Of a stretch of DNA of 64,000 nt, positions 38,809 to 48,360 are shown piece by piece; within the stretch, counting starts at the first letter, position 1; each line of letters opens with the position of its first letter. The translations under genes were made by a program, and so were the position numbers. The notes under the pieces are model-generated. The model saw only the letters and a list, made by a program, of their open reading frames with translations, did no database searches and had not been told where the DNA came from. The stretch spans positions 186,001 to 250,000 of the forward strand of contig NZ_NMZM01000005.1 in assembly GCF_002751875.1 (NCBI RefSeq). The letters run 5' to 3'. This DNA is from Oceaniglobus indicus (GTDB taxonomy: Bacteria > Pseudomonadota > Alphaproteobacteria > Rhodobacterales > Rhodobacteraceae).

Positions 38809-39527
38809 GCAGACCGGTGATCGGCGTCACGACCTCGCTCAAATCGGGATGGCGGGTGTTTCCGCTGATGCGGCTGAACGTCTGGCTGGCCGGCGGCACG
38901 GCCGTGCGCTGGGTATCGACCCGCCCACAGGACATCGACCACGTCGACGGGGTGATCATCGGGGGCGGTGACGACATCTCGCCCGACCTCTATGGCGGCA
39001 AGCTGATCACCAGCGCCCGGTTGGACCCCGCCCGCGATGAGATGGAACAGCGCCTGGTGCGCGCCGCCTTCGAGCAGAACAAGCCGGTGCTGGGGATCTG
39101 TCGCGGCTCGCAGATGCTGAATGTGGCGTTGGGCGGCAACCTGGATCAGGATGCCTATGGCACCTATCTGAAAAGCCGCAAATACTGGACGATCCTGCCG
39201 CGCAAGACGGTGCATGTCACCCCCGGCACGCGACTGGCCGGGTTGGCGGGAACGAAGGTGATGAAGGTCAACGCCCTGCATTCCCAGGCGGTCGAGAACC
39301 TGGGCCAAGGTTTGCAGGTGTCGGCGCGCGATGACGGCGGCATGATACAGGCCATCGAACGGGTCGCCGACCCCATGGCGCTGGGCGTGCAGTGGCATCC
39401 CGAACACCTGTTCTATGCGCATCGCCAACGCGCCCTGTTTCAGGCGCTGGTGTGCGCGGCACAGGCCCGCCGCGAGGGCGAAAACCAGATTCAGGCAGTC
39501 CGCGAAACACAGGAGGTGATGGAATGA
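38805..39527 (+). CDS. class I glutamine amidotransferase (gamma-glutamyl hydrolase, C26 type)
   Basis: The 240-residue protein has the full class I triad: nucleophile Cys in LGICRGSQMLN (about 97-107) and His-Glu in GVQWHPEHLFY (about 193-203). DGVIIGGGDDISPDLYGG marks it as the gamma-glutamyl-GABA hydrolase (PuuD-like) branch. It starts with TTG inside the amidoligase stop and ends inside the ATG of the next gene. Paired with an amidoligase it may supply ammonia or hydrolyse/edit a gamma-glutamyl product; which of these cannot be decided from sequence. Confidence 0.86.
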   Translation: MSRPVIGVTTSLKSGWRVFPLMRLNVWLAGGTAVRWVSTRPQDIDHVDGVIIGGGDDISPDLYGGKLITSARLDPARDEMEQRLVRAAFEQNKPVLGICRGSQMLNVALGGNLDQDAYGTYLKSRKYWTILPRKTVHVTPGTRLAGLAGTKVMKVNALHSQAVENLGQGLQVSARDDGGMIQAIERVADPMALGVQWHPEHLFYAHRQRALFQALVCAAQARREGENQIQAVRETQEVME

Positions 39528-39742
39528 CGGATTACACCCACGGCACCAAGGTCGAATGGAACTGGGGCAATGGCACCGGGTCAGGCAAGGTGATGAAGAA
39601 ATACACCAGCAAGGTCACCCGCACGATCAAGGGCAACGAGGTCACCCGAGATGCGTCCGACGACGACCCCGCCTACCTGATCGAACAGGACGACGGCGAC
39701 GAGGTGCTGAAATCGGGCAGCGAGCTGACCAAGGCGAACTGA
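39524..39742 (+). CDS. DUF2945 / hypervirulence-associated TUDOR-like protein
   Basis: The 72-residue protein matches DUF2945 (HVA1-type TUDOR-like) proteins: GTKVEWNWGNGTGSGKV (about 6-22), then the IKGNEVTRDASDDDPAYLIEQ pattern and DEVLKSGSEL. The family is found in bacteria and fungi and its role is unknown. AGGAGGTGAT at 39511-39520 is a perfect match to the anti-Shine-Dalgarno, and the ATG overlaps the preceding stop by four bases, so it should be efficiently translated with the amidoligase genes. Confidence 0.85.
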   Translation: MTDYTHGTKVEWNWGNGTGSGKVMKKYTSKVTRTIKGNEVTRDASDDDPAYLIEQDDGDEVLKSGSELTKAN

Positions 39743-39749
39743 CCGCCGG

Positions 39750-40580
39750 TCAGATGCCGGGAATGTTCTGACGCTTGGTGCCCTTGCCGTCCCAGTTGTC
39801 GATCGCGGCCACCGCCTCGTCGGCGGTTTCGACAAAGCGGAACAGGTCCAGATCCTCGGCGGCGATGGTTCCGGCATCCACCAGTGCCTGCCAGTTGACG
39901 ATGCCTTCCCAGAACGCGCGCCCGAACAGCAGGACGGGCATCCGTTCCATCCGGCCCGTCTGGATCAGGGTCAGTGCCTCGAACAGTTCGTCCAGGGTGC
40001 CGAAACCGCCCGGAAACACGCAGATCGATTCGGCCCGCATCAGAAAGTGCATCTTGCGGATCGCGAAATAGTGGAAGTTGAAGCACAGCCCCGGCGTGAC
40101 ATAGGGGTTGGGCGCCTGTTCATGGGGCAGCACGATGTTCAGTCCGACCGAGCGGCCGCCGGCTTCTTCCGCGCCGCGGCTTCCGGCCTCCATCACGCCC
40201 GGACCGCCGCCGGTGACGATCACACCGCGATTGCCGCCGTTGCGCAATGACCGTTCGGTCATCAGGGCCGCGAAGATGCGCGCCTCTTCGTAAAAGACCG
40301 AAAGCGCGGCCAGCCCCGGCTTTGCCCCCTCGCTTGCCTCGGGCGCGGGCACCCGGGCGCCGCCGAACATCACGATCGTCGTCTCGATCCCCGCTTCGGC
40401 CAGCAACAGGTCGGCCTTCATCAACTCAAGCTGCAACCGCACGCTGCGCGTCTCGCGACGGGTCAGGAAATCGCCGTCGGTGAAGGCCAACGCATACGAG
40501 GGCGCGACGGTCTGCGGCGTGTGCGGGATGCCCTTCGCCGTGAGAGCGTCCAGTCGGGCGGTGCGGTGGTCTGCGGTCAT
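39750..40580 (-). CDS. LOG family / TIGR00730 Rossmann-fold protein
   Basis: The 276-residue protein has the LOG signatures VTGGGPGVMEA (about 140-150) and FPGGFGTLDELFE (about 205-217), the PGGxGTxxE motif of nucleotide 5'-monophosphate phosphoribohydrolases. Plant LOG proteins activate cytokinins; bacterial ones often act as nucleotide hydrolases such as PpnN. The N-terminal 65-residue extension is longer than in small LOG proteins. The start at 40580 is preferred; the open frame extends to 40832 through the dapD promoter region. It converges with the DUF2945 gene, seven bases apart. Confidence 0.87.
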   Translation of the reverse strand: MTADHRTARLDALTAKGIPHTPQTVAPSYALAFTDGDFLTRRETRSVRLQLELMKADLLLAEAGIETTIVMFGGARVPAPEASEGAKPGLAALSVFYEEARIFAALMTERSLRNGGNRGVIVTGGGPGVMEAGSRGAEEAGGRSVGLNIVLPHEQAPNPYVTPGLCFNFHYFAIRKMHFLMRAESICVFPGGFGTLDELFEALTLIQTGRMERMPVLLFGRAFWEGIVNWQALVDAGTIAAEDLDLFRFVETADEAVAAIDNWDGKGTKRQNIPGI

Positions 40581-40731
40581 CAAGGGCTCCTGTGGATCGG
40601 CAACGCGGTCTGCCGGACGCGTATAACGCCACCGACCGCCCGATGTAAGGCCACCCGCGGATTGCGTGACCGCGCGCGACTGCCTATAGCACGTGACAAC
40701 GCCGCAACATTGCCAGAAACAGGGGGCCATC

Positions 40732-41556
40732 ATGACCCGACAGCTTGAAACCGCCATCGAATCCGCCTGGGAAGATCGCGACACGATCACCCCGGCCACC
40801 ACGGGCGAAACGCGCGACGCCATCGAGGACACGCTGAACGCGCTGGATTCCGGCGAACTGCGCGTGGCCGAGCGTCAGGAAAACGGCGATTGGCACGTCA
40901 ACCAATGGGCCAAGAAGGCGGTGCTTCTGGGATTTCGCATCAAGGACATGGAACATCAGGCCGGCGGCCCGCAAGGCGGCGGCTGGTGGGACAAGGTCGA
41001 CAGCAAGTTCGCGGGCTGGAACGATGCACAATGGAAGGCCGCGGGCTTTCGCGCCGTGCCCAACTGCGTCGTGCGCAAATCGGCCTATGTGGCGCCTGGC
41101 GTCGTTCTGATGCCGTCCTTCGTCAACCTCGGTGCGCATATCAACAGCGGCACCATGGTCGACACTTGGGCGACGGTGGGATCCTGCGCCCAGATCGGCA
41201 AGAACGTGCACCTGTCGGGCGGTGTCGGCATCGGCGGCGTTCTGGAACCCATGCAGGCCGGCCCCACCATCATCGAGGACAACTGCTTTATCGGCGCGCG
41301 TTCCGAAGTGGTCGAAGGCTGCATCGTGCGCGAAGGATCGGTTCTGGGCATGGGCGTGTTCATCGGCAAATCCACCAAGATCGTGGATCGCGAGACCGGC
41401 AACGTCACCTATGGCGAGGTGCCGCCCTATTCCGTGGTCGTCGCCGGGTCGATGCCGTCGAAGAACGGCGTCCACCTCTATTGTGCGGTGATCGTGAAGC
41501 GGGTCGATGAACGCACCCGGTCGAAGACCGCAATCAACGACCTGCTGCGCGACTGA
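40732..41556 (+). CDS. dapD: tetrahydrodipicolinate N-succinyltransferase
   Basis: DapD uses succinyl-CoA to succinylate tetrahydrodipicolinate in the lysine/diaminopimelate pathway. The 274-residue enzyme has a helical N-terminal domain, a left-handed beta-helix built from hexapeptide repeats from about 100 ([35 protein letters not shown]), and the [17 protein letters not shown] segment. The start at 40732 fits family length. dapE, two steps later in the pathway, lies 0.8 kb downstream with two small genes between. Confidence 0.97.
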   Translation: MTRQLETAIESAWEDRDTITPATTGETRDAIEDTLNALDSGELRVAERQENGDWHVNQWAKKAVLLGFRIKDMEHQAGGPQGGGWWDKVDSKFAGWNDAQWKAAGFRAVPNCVVRKSAYVAPGVVLMPSFVNLGAHINSGTMVDTWATVGSCAQIGKNVHLSGGVGIGGVLEPMQAGPTIIEDNCFIGARSEVVEGCIVREGSVLGMGVFIGKSTKIVDRETGNVTYGEVPPYSVVVAGSMPSKNGVHLYCAVIVKRVDERTRSKTAINDLLRD

Positions 41557-41697
41557 GCCGCGCGCGCCCTTCGACAAAACGGTGACCGGCCACGCCGGTC
41601 CCCGTTCCCCTTGTGCGCGGAAGTTTCGCTTTGCAGGGAACCAATCGCGCCGACGGCTCTTATCACCTTCAGGTTTACATCCAATCAGGAGACACAC

Positions 41698-41943
41698 ATG
41701 GGCATCGGATTTCTGGGCGCGATCATCGTCGGGGGACTGGCGGGATGGATCGCCAGCATGATCATGAAAGCCGATACCGGGATCATCCTGAACATCGGCC
41801 TCGGGATCGTCGGCGCGGTCATCCTGAACCTGATCCTCAGCGTGTTCGGCATCTATGCCGCGGATGCCTGGGTGCCGCAGTTGATTGTCGGGCTGATCGG
41901 CGCCTGCCTGCTGATTTTCGTCTGGCGCCGCGTCAGATCCTGA
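41698..41943 (+). CDS. GlsB/YeaQ/YmgE-type stress-response membrane protein
   Basis: The 81-residue protein has three hydrophobic helices rich in glycine: FLGAIIVGGLAGWIAS (about 5-20), ILNIGLGIVGAVILNLILS and LIVGLIGACLLIFVW. This is the pattern of the transglycosylase-associated (GlsB) family, in which the name reflects co-occurrence rather than enzyme activity. It lies between dapD and dapE. A short site (CAGGAG) precedes the ATG. Confidence 0.85.
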   Translation: MGIGFLGAIIVGGLAGWIASMIMKADTGIILNIGLGIVGAVILNLILSVFGIYAADAWVPQLIVGLIGACLLIFVWRRVRS

Positions 41944-41988
41944 ACATCGGACTTGCCAGCGGCTCCGGCTGCTGGCACTCCCCTGCCC

Positions 41989-42333
41989 ATGGCGAAATCC
42001 ACGAAACCCCGCTTTGTCTATACGTTGTTGGTCGACGTCGGTCGCAAGGCCGGCGATGGCCTGCCTGAAGGGTCAACCGGCGCCGCGCTGATGTGCTATG
42101 CCGCCGGCGTGGACGAAGCCGAGGCCGTGCGTGAAACCGTCGCGATCCTGAAGCAGGCCGATCTGGCCCCGCTGGATGTCACCGGTTACGGCACGCTTGA
42201 GGAACGCCTGGAAGACGGGCACGACATCGCCGACGAGGAGCGCGCCCTGATGGATCGCGCGGCGGCTGAAAACGCCGTGATCGTCGCCCAGATGACCCCT
42301 TTCTTCGAAAAATCCGAACCCACCGGGACTTGA
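41989..42333 (+). CDS. hypothetical protein between dapD and dapE
   Basis: I do not recognise the family. The 114-residue protein begins with [33 protein letters not shown], then a helix-rich region [37 protein letters not shown], and ends with an acidic to polar tail. The VYTLLVD...ALMCYA...AVRETVAIL order suggests a small alpha/beta (ferredoxin-like) fold. A TTG at 41953 is an alternative start. It is in a run of same-strand genes ending with dapE. Confidence 0.68.
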   Translation: MAKSTKPRFVYTLLVDVGRKAGDGLPEGSTGAALMCYAAGVDEAEAVRETVAILKQADLAPLDVTGYGTLEERLEDGHDIADEERALMDRAAAENAVIVAQMTPFFEKSEPTGT

Positions 42334-42382
42334 GCCAGCGCCGGGAGAGCGGTATCGCGGGACCAGCACAAGGAGCCCCGCA

Positions 42383-43525
42383 ATGCCCACCGATCCCGTC
42401 GCCCTGACCGCCGATCTGATCCGTTGCCCTTCGGTCACCCCCGAAGAAGGCGGCGCGATCGTCCTGCTTCAACAGCTTCTGGAACAGGCCGGGTTCGTCT
42501 GCACCCGTATCGAACGGGGCGGCATCAGCAACCTTCACGCCCGCTGGGGCGATGGCGGCAACCGCCGGGTGTTCGGATTCAACGGCCATACCGATGTGGT
42601 GCCGACCGGCCCCCTGTCGGACTGGACCCATGATCCGTTCGGCGCCGAGATCGTCGATGGGGTGATGTATGGTCGCGGCGCCTGCGACATGAAATCGGGG
42701 GTGGCCGCCTTTGCCGCCGCCGCCATCGATTTCGTTACCGACACCCCGCCCGACGGCGCGGTGGTGCTGACCATCACCGGCGACGAGGAAGGCGACGGCA
42801 TCGACGGCACCACCGCGATCCTCGACTGGATGGCGGACAACGGCGAGCGGATGGATGTCTGTCTGGTGGGTGAACCCACCTGCCCCGAAACGATGGGCGA
42901 GATGATCAAGATCGGGCGGCGCGGCTCGATGACCGCCTATGTCACCGCCACCGGCGTTCAGGGCCATTCCGCCTATCCCCATCGCGCGAAAAATCCGTTG
43001 CCCGCCATGGTGCGGCTGCTGGATCGGCTGGCCTCGCACGAGTTGGACACGGGCACCGATCATTTCGACGCCTCGACTCTCGCGATCACCACCGTCGACA
43101 CGGGCAACCCGGCGAACAACGTCATTCCCGGCGCGTGCCGGGCCACGATCAACATCCGCTTCAACGACACCCATTCGGGCGCGGACCTTACCGAATGGCT
43201 GCGCGCCGAGGCCGCGAAGGTGGCCGCCGAAACCGATGTCACGATTGACATGGACGTGCGAATCAGCGGCGAAAGCTTCTTGACACCGCCGGGCGACCTG
43301 TCGGACCTGGTCGCGCGGGCGGTGCAGGCCGAAACCGGCATGCAACCCGTGTTGTCCACCACCGGCGGCACCTCGGACGCGCGATTCGTCAAGGATTACT
43401 GCCCGGTGGTGGAATTCGGCCTGGTCGGGCGCACCATGCACCAGGCTGACGAATGTGTCGAAATCGACCACATCCGCCAGCTCAAGGCCGTCTATCACCG
43501 CATCCTGACCGATTTCTTTGCATGA
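42383..43525 (+). CDS. dapE: succinyl-diaminopimelate desuccinylase
   Basis: DapE removes succinate from N-succinyl-LL-diaminopimelate, a zinc-dependent step of lysine and cell-wall precursor synthesis. The 380-residue M20-family protein shows the metal motifs [12 protein letters not shown] (about 68-79), [11 protein letters not shown] (about 98-108), and TGDEEGDG (about 132-139), and near the C-terminus GGTSDARF and [15 protein letters not shown] precedes the ATG. The stop codon overlaps the next start (ATGA). Confidence 0.96.
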   Translation: MPTDPVALTADLIRCPSVTPEEGGAIVLLQQLLEQAGFVCTRIERGGISNLHARWGDGGNRRVFGFNGHTDVVPTGPLSDWTHDPFGAEIVDGVMYGRGACDMKSGVAAFAAAAIDFVTDTPPDGAVVLTITGDEEGDGIDGTTAILDWMADNGERMDVCLVGEPTCPETMGEMIKIGRRGSMTAYVTATGVQGHSAYPHRAKNPLPAMVRLLDRLASHELDTGTDHFDASTLAITTVDTGNPANNVIPGACRATINIRFNDTHSGADLTEWLRAEAAKVAAETDVTIDMDVRISGESFLTPPGDLSDLVARAVQAETGMQPVLSTTGGTSDARFVKDYCPVVEFGLVGRTMHQADECVEIDHIRQLKAVYHRILTDFFA

Positions 43526-43944
43526 ACGTCACGATCCGCGTGACAGATGATCTTGCCGCCTGCCACGCCCTGCGCCGGGCGGTGTTCATCGCCGAACAGG
43601 GCATTGCCGAGGCCGATGAGTGGGACGATCTGGACGGCGCCTGCATTCACCTGCTGGCCTGCGACGCGAACCGTCCGGTCGGCACCGCAAGGGTATTCCG
43701 GCGGGACGAGATCGCATACATCGGCCGGGTCTGTGTGCTGGCCACCCATCGCGGCACGGGTCTGGGCGCGCACCTGATCCGCGCCGCGCTGGAACAGGTG
43801 CGCGCGATGCCGGGCGTGACCACGGCCCGTCTGGGGGCCCAGATCCACGCCATCGGGTTCTATGAACGGCTGGGCTTTGTCGCGTTTGGCCCCCAATACG
43901 ACGACGCGGGGATTCCGCACCGCGACATCGACCACCACCTTTGA
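43522..43944 (+). CDS. ElaA-like GNAT acetyltransferase
   Basis: The 140-residue protein has the GNAT acetyl-CoA motif [22 protein letters not shown] (about 69-90) and an ElaA-like segment [22 protein letters not shown] near the N-terminus, followed by [16 protein letters not shown]. The substrate is unknown. It overlaps dapE by four bases and shares one base with the next ATG (TGATG), so it is probably translated as part of the dapE operon. Confidence 0.86.
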   Translation: MNVTIRVTDDLAACHALRRAVFIAEQGIAEADEWDDLDGACIHLLACDANRPVGTARVFRRDEIAYIGRVCVLATHRGTGLGAHLIRAALEQVRAMPGVTTARLGAQIHAIGFYERLGFVAFGPQYDDAGIPHRDIDHHL

Positions 43945-44534
43945 TGCGACGCCACCTGATCGTGATGGTGAAGGAACCTCGCCCCGGCCGGGTCAAGACC
44001 CGGCTTGGCCGCGACATCGGCTTGGTGCCCGCCGCGTGGTGGTTCCGTCATCAGGCGCTGTCGGTGCTGGCGCGGTTGCGCGATCCGCGCTGGACGCTTT
44101 CGGTGGCGGTGTCCCCCGACCGGGCGGGATTGGACAGCCGCATCTGGCCCGCCGATCTGGCGCGCATTCCCCAGGGACACGGCGATCTGGGCGCGCGGAT
44201 GCTGCGCCTGCTCCGCCACCCTGCCCCCGGCCCGGTCGCCGTGATCGGCGCCGACATCCCCGGCGTCACCCGCCCGCGCATTGCCGAAGCCTTCGATCTG
44301 TTGGGCCGGCACGACGCCGTGCTGGGCCCCGCCACCGATGGCGGTTACTGGCTGGTCGGGCTGCGGCGCACGCGCGCGGTTCCGCCCGGCCTGTTCCACG
44401 GCGTCCGCTGGTCCAGCGCGACCGCCATGGCCGATACCATCGCGTCGGCGCCGCATCTGGACTGGGCGCGGGCGGCGACACTGTCGGATGTGGACACCGC
44501 CGCCGATCTGACGCCGGCCACACAATCGCGCTGA
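43944..44534 (+). CDS. DUF2064 / TIGR04282 glycosyltransferase-like protein
   Basis: The 196-residue protein has a nucleotidyl/glycosyltransferase-like core: HLIVMVKEPRPGRVKTRLG (first 20 residues), VAVIGADIPGVTRPRIAEAF (about 98-117) and GPATDGGYWLVGL. The family includes small transferases linked to arsenosugar synthesis in some bacteria; nothing nearby supports that role here. ATG 43944 overlaps the previous stop by one base; a TTG one codon earlier is possible. The C-terminus is richer in Ala/Thr than expected for an active-site region. Confidence 0.8.
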   Translation: MRRHLIVMVKEPRPGRVKTRLGRDIGLVPAAWWFRHQALSVLARLRDPRWTLSVAVSPDRAGLDSRIWPADLARIPQGHGDLGARMLRLLRHPAPGPVAVIGADIPGVTRPRIAEAFDLLGRHDAVLGPATDGGYWLVGLRRTRAVPPGLFHGVRWSSATAMADTIASAPHLDWARAATLSDVDTAADLTPATQSR

Positions 44535-44565
44535 CACCTACCACGCGCCATGATAGCCAGCAGGC

Positions 44566-46836
44566 ATGACACGCATCCCCACAAAGCCCGAGATCCTGCA
44601 ATGGATCGCCGAAAACCCCACCCAGACCGCCAAGCGCGACATCGCCCGCGCTTTCGGGATCAAGGGCGCGGCGCGGATCGACCTCAAACGCCTGCTGAAA
44701 GAGCTTGAGTCCGAAGGTCACCTGCAAAAGCGGCGCAAGACCTATCGCGACCCCGACAGCCTGCCGCCGGTGTCGGTGCTGGGCATCACCGGGCCAGACA
44801 AAGACGGCGATCTCTATGCCAGACCGATGGAATGGCAGGGCGACGGGGCGGAACCGAAGATCCTGTTCCTCGCGCGCCAGGGCGATCCGGCGCTGGCCGA
44901 AGGCGACCGCATCCTTGCCCGTCTGACTCAGACCCCGGGCGAGGATCACGATTACGAGGCCCGCCTGATCCGCCGCATCCAGGCGAGCGCGCGCAAGATC
45001 CTGGGCGTGTTCCGCGCCGCATCCGAAGGCGGGCGGATCGTGCCGGTGGACAAGGGCGCCGACACCGAATGGCGTGTCGCCGCCGGTGCCACCCACGACG
45101 CCCAAGACGGCGAATTGGTCGAGGCGGAACTGGCCGGGCCGAAGAACCGCATGGGCCTGCCTGCCGCGCGCATCGTTGCACGGCTGGGGGACCCGTCGGG
45201 GCCCAAGGCGGTGTCGCTGATCGCAATCCACCAGCACGGCATCCCCGACGATTTCCCCGATGACGTGCTGAAACAGGCCGAGGCCGCGAAACCCGCCACG
45301 ATGAAGGGCCGCACCGACCTGCGCGATCTGCCGCTGGTCACGATCGATCCGGCCGATGCGCGCGATCACGACGACGCCTGCTATGCCCATGCCGACGACG
45401 ATCCCGCGAACCCGGACGGTCATGTCGTCTGGGTCGCCATCGCCGACGTCGCCTATTACGTCCGTCCGGGCAGCGCGCTGGACCGCGAGGCGAAGAACCG
45501 CGGCAATTCCACCTATTTCCCCGACCGCGTCGTGCCGATGCTGCCCGACATGCTGTCGGGCGATCTGTGTTCGCTGCACGAAGGGGTCGACCGTGCGGTG
45601 ATCGCCGTGCGGATGCAGATCGACGCCGACGGCAACAAGCTGTCGCATCGGTTCGAACGGGCGATGATGCGCTCGCATGCCTCGCTGACCTATGAAGAGG
45701 TGCAGACCGCCGCCGACGGTGCGCCTTCCGACCGGCTGGCTCCGGTCATGAATACCCTGATCGAACCGCTCTATGCCGCCTATCGCGCGCTGGCGACGGC
45801 CCGCGCCGCGCGCCAGCCCCTGGCGCTGGAGCTTCCGGAACGGCGGATCGAGTTGGACGAGGACGGCCGCGTCCGAAGCGTGGCGTTCAAGGAACGTCTT
45901 GAGGCGCACAAGCTGATCGAGGAGTTCATGGTGCTGGCCAACGTCGCCGCCGCCGAAGAGTTGGTCAAGCGCCGCACGCCGCTGCTGTTCCGGATCCACG
46001 AGGAACCGAGCCCCGAAAAACTGGACGCGCTGCGCGAGGTGGCCCAGGCGTCGGGCCTGACCCTGGCCAAGGGGCAGGTGTTGCAGACCCGGCACCTGAA
46101 CCAGCTTCTGGCCCAGGCCGAAGGCACCGATTTCGACGAGTTGATGAACATGTCGACCCTGCGGGCGATGACCCAGGCCTATTACTTCCCCGAGAACTTT
46201 GGCCATTTCGGGTTGGCGTTGCGAAACTATGCGCATTTCACATCGCCGATCCGGCGCTATTCCGACCTGATCGTGCATCGCGCCCTGATCAAGGCCCACG
46301 GATGGGGGCCGGACCCCCGCAAGGACGGGCTGAGCGCCGAGGAGATCGAGACGCTGGAGGACACGGCCAAGCTGATTTCCGACACCGAACGCCGGTCGAT
46401 GGCGGCCGAACGCGACACGACCGACCGCTACCTGGCGGCGTTCCTGTCGGAACGGATCGGCACCGAGTTGGCCGGCCGGATTTCCGGCATCCAGAAGTTC
46501 GGTGCCTTCGTCCGGCTGGACGAAACCGGGGCCGACGGGCTGATTCCGGTGCGCACCCTGGGGCGCGAATTCTTCCACTTCGACCCCGACGCCCAGACAT
46601 TGCAGGGATCGGACAGCGGCCTCACCCTGGGTCTGGGTCAAAAGGTCACGGTACGCCTGACCGAAGCGGTGCCCGTCACCGGCGGCCTGATCCTCGAACT
46701 GCTGGCGGTTGAAGGCGACGGCGTCGCACGCGGGCCCACGCCCCGTGGTCGCGCGGGCGGTGCCAAACGCAAACCGGGCAAGGCCCGCGCCAAGGCCGCC
46801 AAGGTCAAGCGCAAGGTGAAACGCACCCGGCGCTGA
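44566..46836 (+). CDS. rnr: ribonuclease R
   Basis: This 3'-to-5' exoribonuclease degrades structured RNA. The 756-residue protein has an N-terminal winged-helix/OB region, the RNB catalytic domain with VTIDPADARDHDDACYA (about 262-278, the aspartates of the metal site), NRGNSTYFPDRVVPMLPDMLS, and FTSPIRRYSDLIVHR (about 560-574), and a C-terminal S1 domain (ISGIQKFGAFVRLDETGADGLIPV) with a lysine/arginine-rich tail. Length and order are standard for RNase R. It stands 31 bases after the DUF2064 gene. Confidence 0.96.
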   Translation: MTRIPTKPEILQWIAENPTQTAKRDIARAFGIKGAARIDLKRLLKELESEGHLQKRRKTYRDPDSLPPVSVLGITGPDKDGDLYARPMEWQGDGAEPKILFLARQGDPALAEGDRILARLTQTPGEDHDYEARLIRRIQASARKILGVFRAASEGGRIVPVDKGADTEWRVAAGATHDAQDGELVEAELAGPKNRMGLPAARIVARLGDPSGPKAVSLIAIHQHGIPDDFPDDVLKQAEAAKPATMKGRTDLRDLPLVTIDPADARDHDDACYAHADDDPANPDGHVVWVAIADVAYYVRPGSALDREAKNRGNSTYFPDRVVPMLPDMLSGDLCSLHEGVDRAVIAVRMQIDADGNKLSHRFERAMMRSHASLTYEEVQTAADGAPSDRLAPVMNTLIEPLYAAYRALATARAARQPLALELPERRIELDEDGRVRSVAFKERLEAHKLIEEFMVLANVAAAEELVKRRTPLLFRIHEEPSPEKLDALREVAQASGLTLAKGQVLQTRHLNQLLAQAEGTDFDELMNMSTLRAMTQAYYFPENFGHFGLALRNYAHFTSPIRRYSDLIVHRALIKAHGWGPDPRKDGLSAEEIETLEDTAKLISDTERRSMAAERDTTDRYLAAFLSERIGTELAGRISGIQKFGAFVRLDETGADGLIPVRTLGREFFHFDPDAQTLQGSDSGLTLGLGQKVTVRLTEAVPVTGGLILELLAVEGDGVARGPTPRGRAGGAKRKPGKARAKAAKVKRKVKRTRR

Positions 46837-46931
46837 TCCCGCCGGTACGGCTTTGCCAGACGGACACCTTCGGTTAAGCTGTTTCCGATAATGACCCAAT
46901 TTGGGTCTTTCAGGCAGATTGCAGGTATCTC

Positions 46932-48173
46932 ATGCAACGATTCATGCTTTTTTCCGGCGCGATGGCGATGATGGCGGCCGTCACGCTTCACTCCGGCCCT
47001 CAAGCCATGGCACAGGCCGCCCCTGCCGTCGTGAACGCCGAGCTTGCGCGCAAGGCACGCGGTTTCACGGACTGGAGCCGCGATTTCCGGGGCCGCGCCC
47101 TGGCCCAGGGAATCACCGCTGCGGTGTTCGACCGGGCCTTTGACGGCATCGCCTATGACCCCGAAGTGATCCGGCGCGACCGCAACCAGTCGGAATTCAC
47201 CAAGACGATCTGGGCGTATCTGGACACTGCCGTCTCGGACCTGCGGGTCAGCAACGGCAAGGCGGCACTGGCCCGCCACGACGCCGTGCTCAGCCGGATC
47301 GAAGCCGACTATGGTGTCGACAAGGAGGTCGTCGTCGCGATCTGGGGGCTGGAAAGCGCCTATGGCACCTTCAAGGGCAGCAGCGACGTGGTGCAATCGC
47401 TGGCCACGCTGGCCTATGACGGGCGGCGCGGGCGGTTCTTCGAGGCACAGCTGATCGCCGCGCTGAAGATCCTCGAGGCGGGCGATACCGATCCGCGCGC
47501 CATGGACGGATCCTGGGCCGGGGCCATGGGGCACACACAGTTCATCCCGACATCCTATCTGACCCATGCCGTCGATTTCACCGGCGATGGCAAACGCGAC
47601 ATCTGGGGCGACGATCCGACCGACGCCCTGGCCTCGACCGCCGCCTACCTGAAACGCCATGGCTGGCAGAAGGGTCAGCCTTGGGGGGTCGAGGTCACGC
47701 TGCCTGACGGGTTCGATTACGCACGGGCCAACCGCGACACGCGGATGTTGCCCTCGGATTGGGCAAGGCAAGGGGTCGTCGGCGTCGACGGGGCGGCGGT
47801 GACGGATCACGGGCGCGCCTCGGTCCTGTTGCCCGCCGGGGCGCAGGGCGCGGCCTTCCTGGTCTTCGACAACTTCGCGGTGATCGAACGTTACAACACC
47901 GCCGATGCCTATGTGATCGGCGTGGGCCACCTGGCCGACCGGATCGCGGGCGGCGCCCCGATTCGCGCCGAATGGCCCCGCGGCGACCGCGCGCTGACCT
48001 TCGATGAGCGCCGCGAACTGCAGCGCCGCCTGACCGCCAAGGGGTTCGACACCAAGGGCATCGACGGCAAGATCGGACCGCTGACCATCCAGGCGGTGCG
48101 CCAATTCCAGCGGTCGGTCGACCAGGCACCCGACGGATATGCGTCGCTGGCGATACTCGAAAAGCTGCGCTGA
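46932..48173 (+). CDS. lytic murein transglycosylase, MltB-like, with peptidoglycan-binding domain
   Basis: The 413-residue secreted protein has a signal peptide (cleavage near AMAQ, residue 28), a catalytic domain with [16 protein letters not shown] (catalytic Glu 141), and the MltB-type [18 protein letters not shown] and [17 protein letters not shown] segments. From about residue 350 a peptidoglycan-binding domain follows ([31 protein letters not shown]). It cuts glycan strands in the periplasm to give 1,6-anhydro ends. A perfect hairpin follows the stop. Confidence 0.92.
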   Translation: MQRFMLFSGAMAMMAAVTLHSGPQAMAQAAPAVVNAELARKARGFTDWSRDFRGRALAQGITAAVFDRAFDGIAYDPEVIRRDRNQSEFTKTIWAYLDTAVSDLRVSNGKAALARHDAVLSRIEADYGVDKEVVVAIWGLESAYGTFKGSSDVVQSLATLAYDGRRGRFFEAQLIAALKILEAGDTDPRAMDGSWAGAMGHTQFIPTSYLTHAVDFTGDGKRDIWGDDPTDALASTAAYLKRHGWQKGQPWGVEVTLPDGFDYARANRDTRMLPSDWARQGVVGVDGAAVTDHGRASVLLPAGAQGAAFLVFDNFAVIERYNTADAYVIGVGHLADRIAGGAPIRAEWPRGDRALTFDERRELQRRLTAKGFDTKGIDGKIGPLTIQAVRQFQRSVDQAPDGYASLAILEKLR

Positions 48174-48179
48174 AGGTGG

Positions 48180-48210
48180 GACCGGTGGCGGACGGCGACC
48201 GCCACCGGTC
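48180..48210 (+). terminator. hairpin terminator after the lytic transglycosylase gene
   Basis: A perfect 12-bp stem (48180-48191 with 48199-48210) and 7-base loop lie seven bases after the stop codon. The nearest T-run is short (TTTT) and eight bases beyond, so termination strength is uncertain, but the hairpin separates this gene from petA. Confidence 0.6.
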
Positions 48211-48360
48211 GCGCGGGGTTTTGCGGAAGAACCCGTGCCCCGCGCGCCTTTGTCCGCTGGACCTGACGCCATTCGCCCGTTAGACAACTTTTTTATGAGG
48301 GTGCCTTCGGGGCGCTCCGATCGTTCATTCCCGGCAACGGGCAAGAAAATGGAGAATGTC

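Noticed and set aside
44266-46899. 877-residue open frame antisense to rnr
   Set aside because: Same kind of antisense shadow; composition is low in hydrophobic residues and RNase R motifs lie on the other strand.
46893-46910. Small palindrome GACCCAA-T-TTGGGTC upstream of the lytic transglycosylase gene, as a terminator of rnr
   Set aside because: The stem is only about six pairs with three T residues after it; too weak to list as a terminator.
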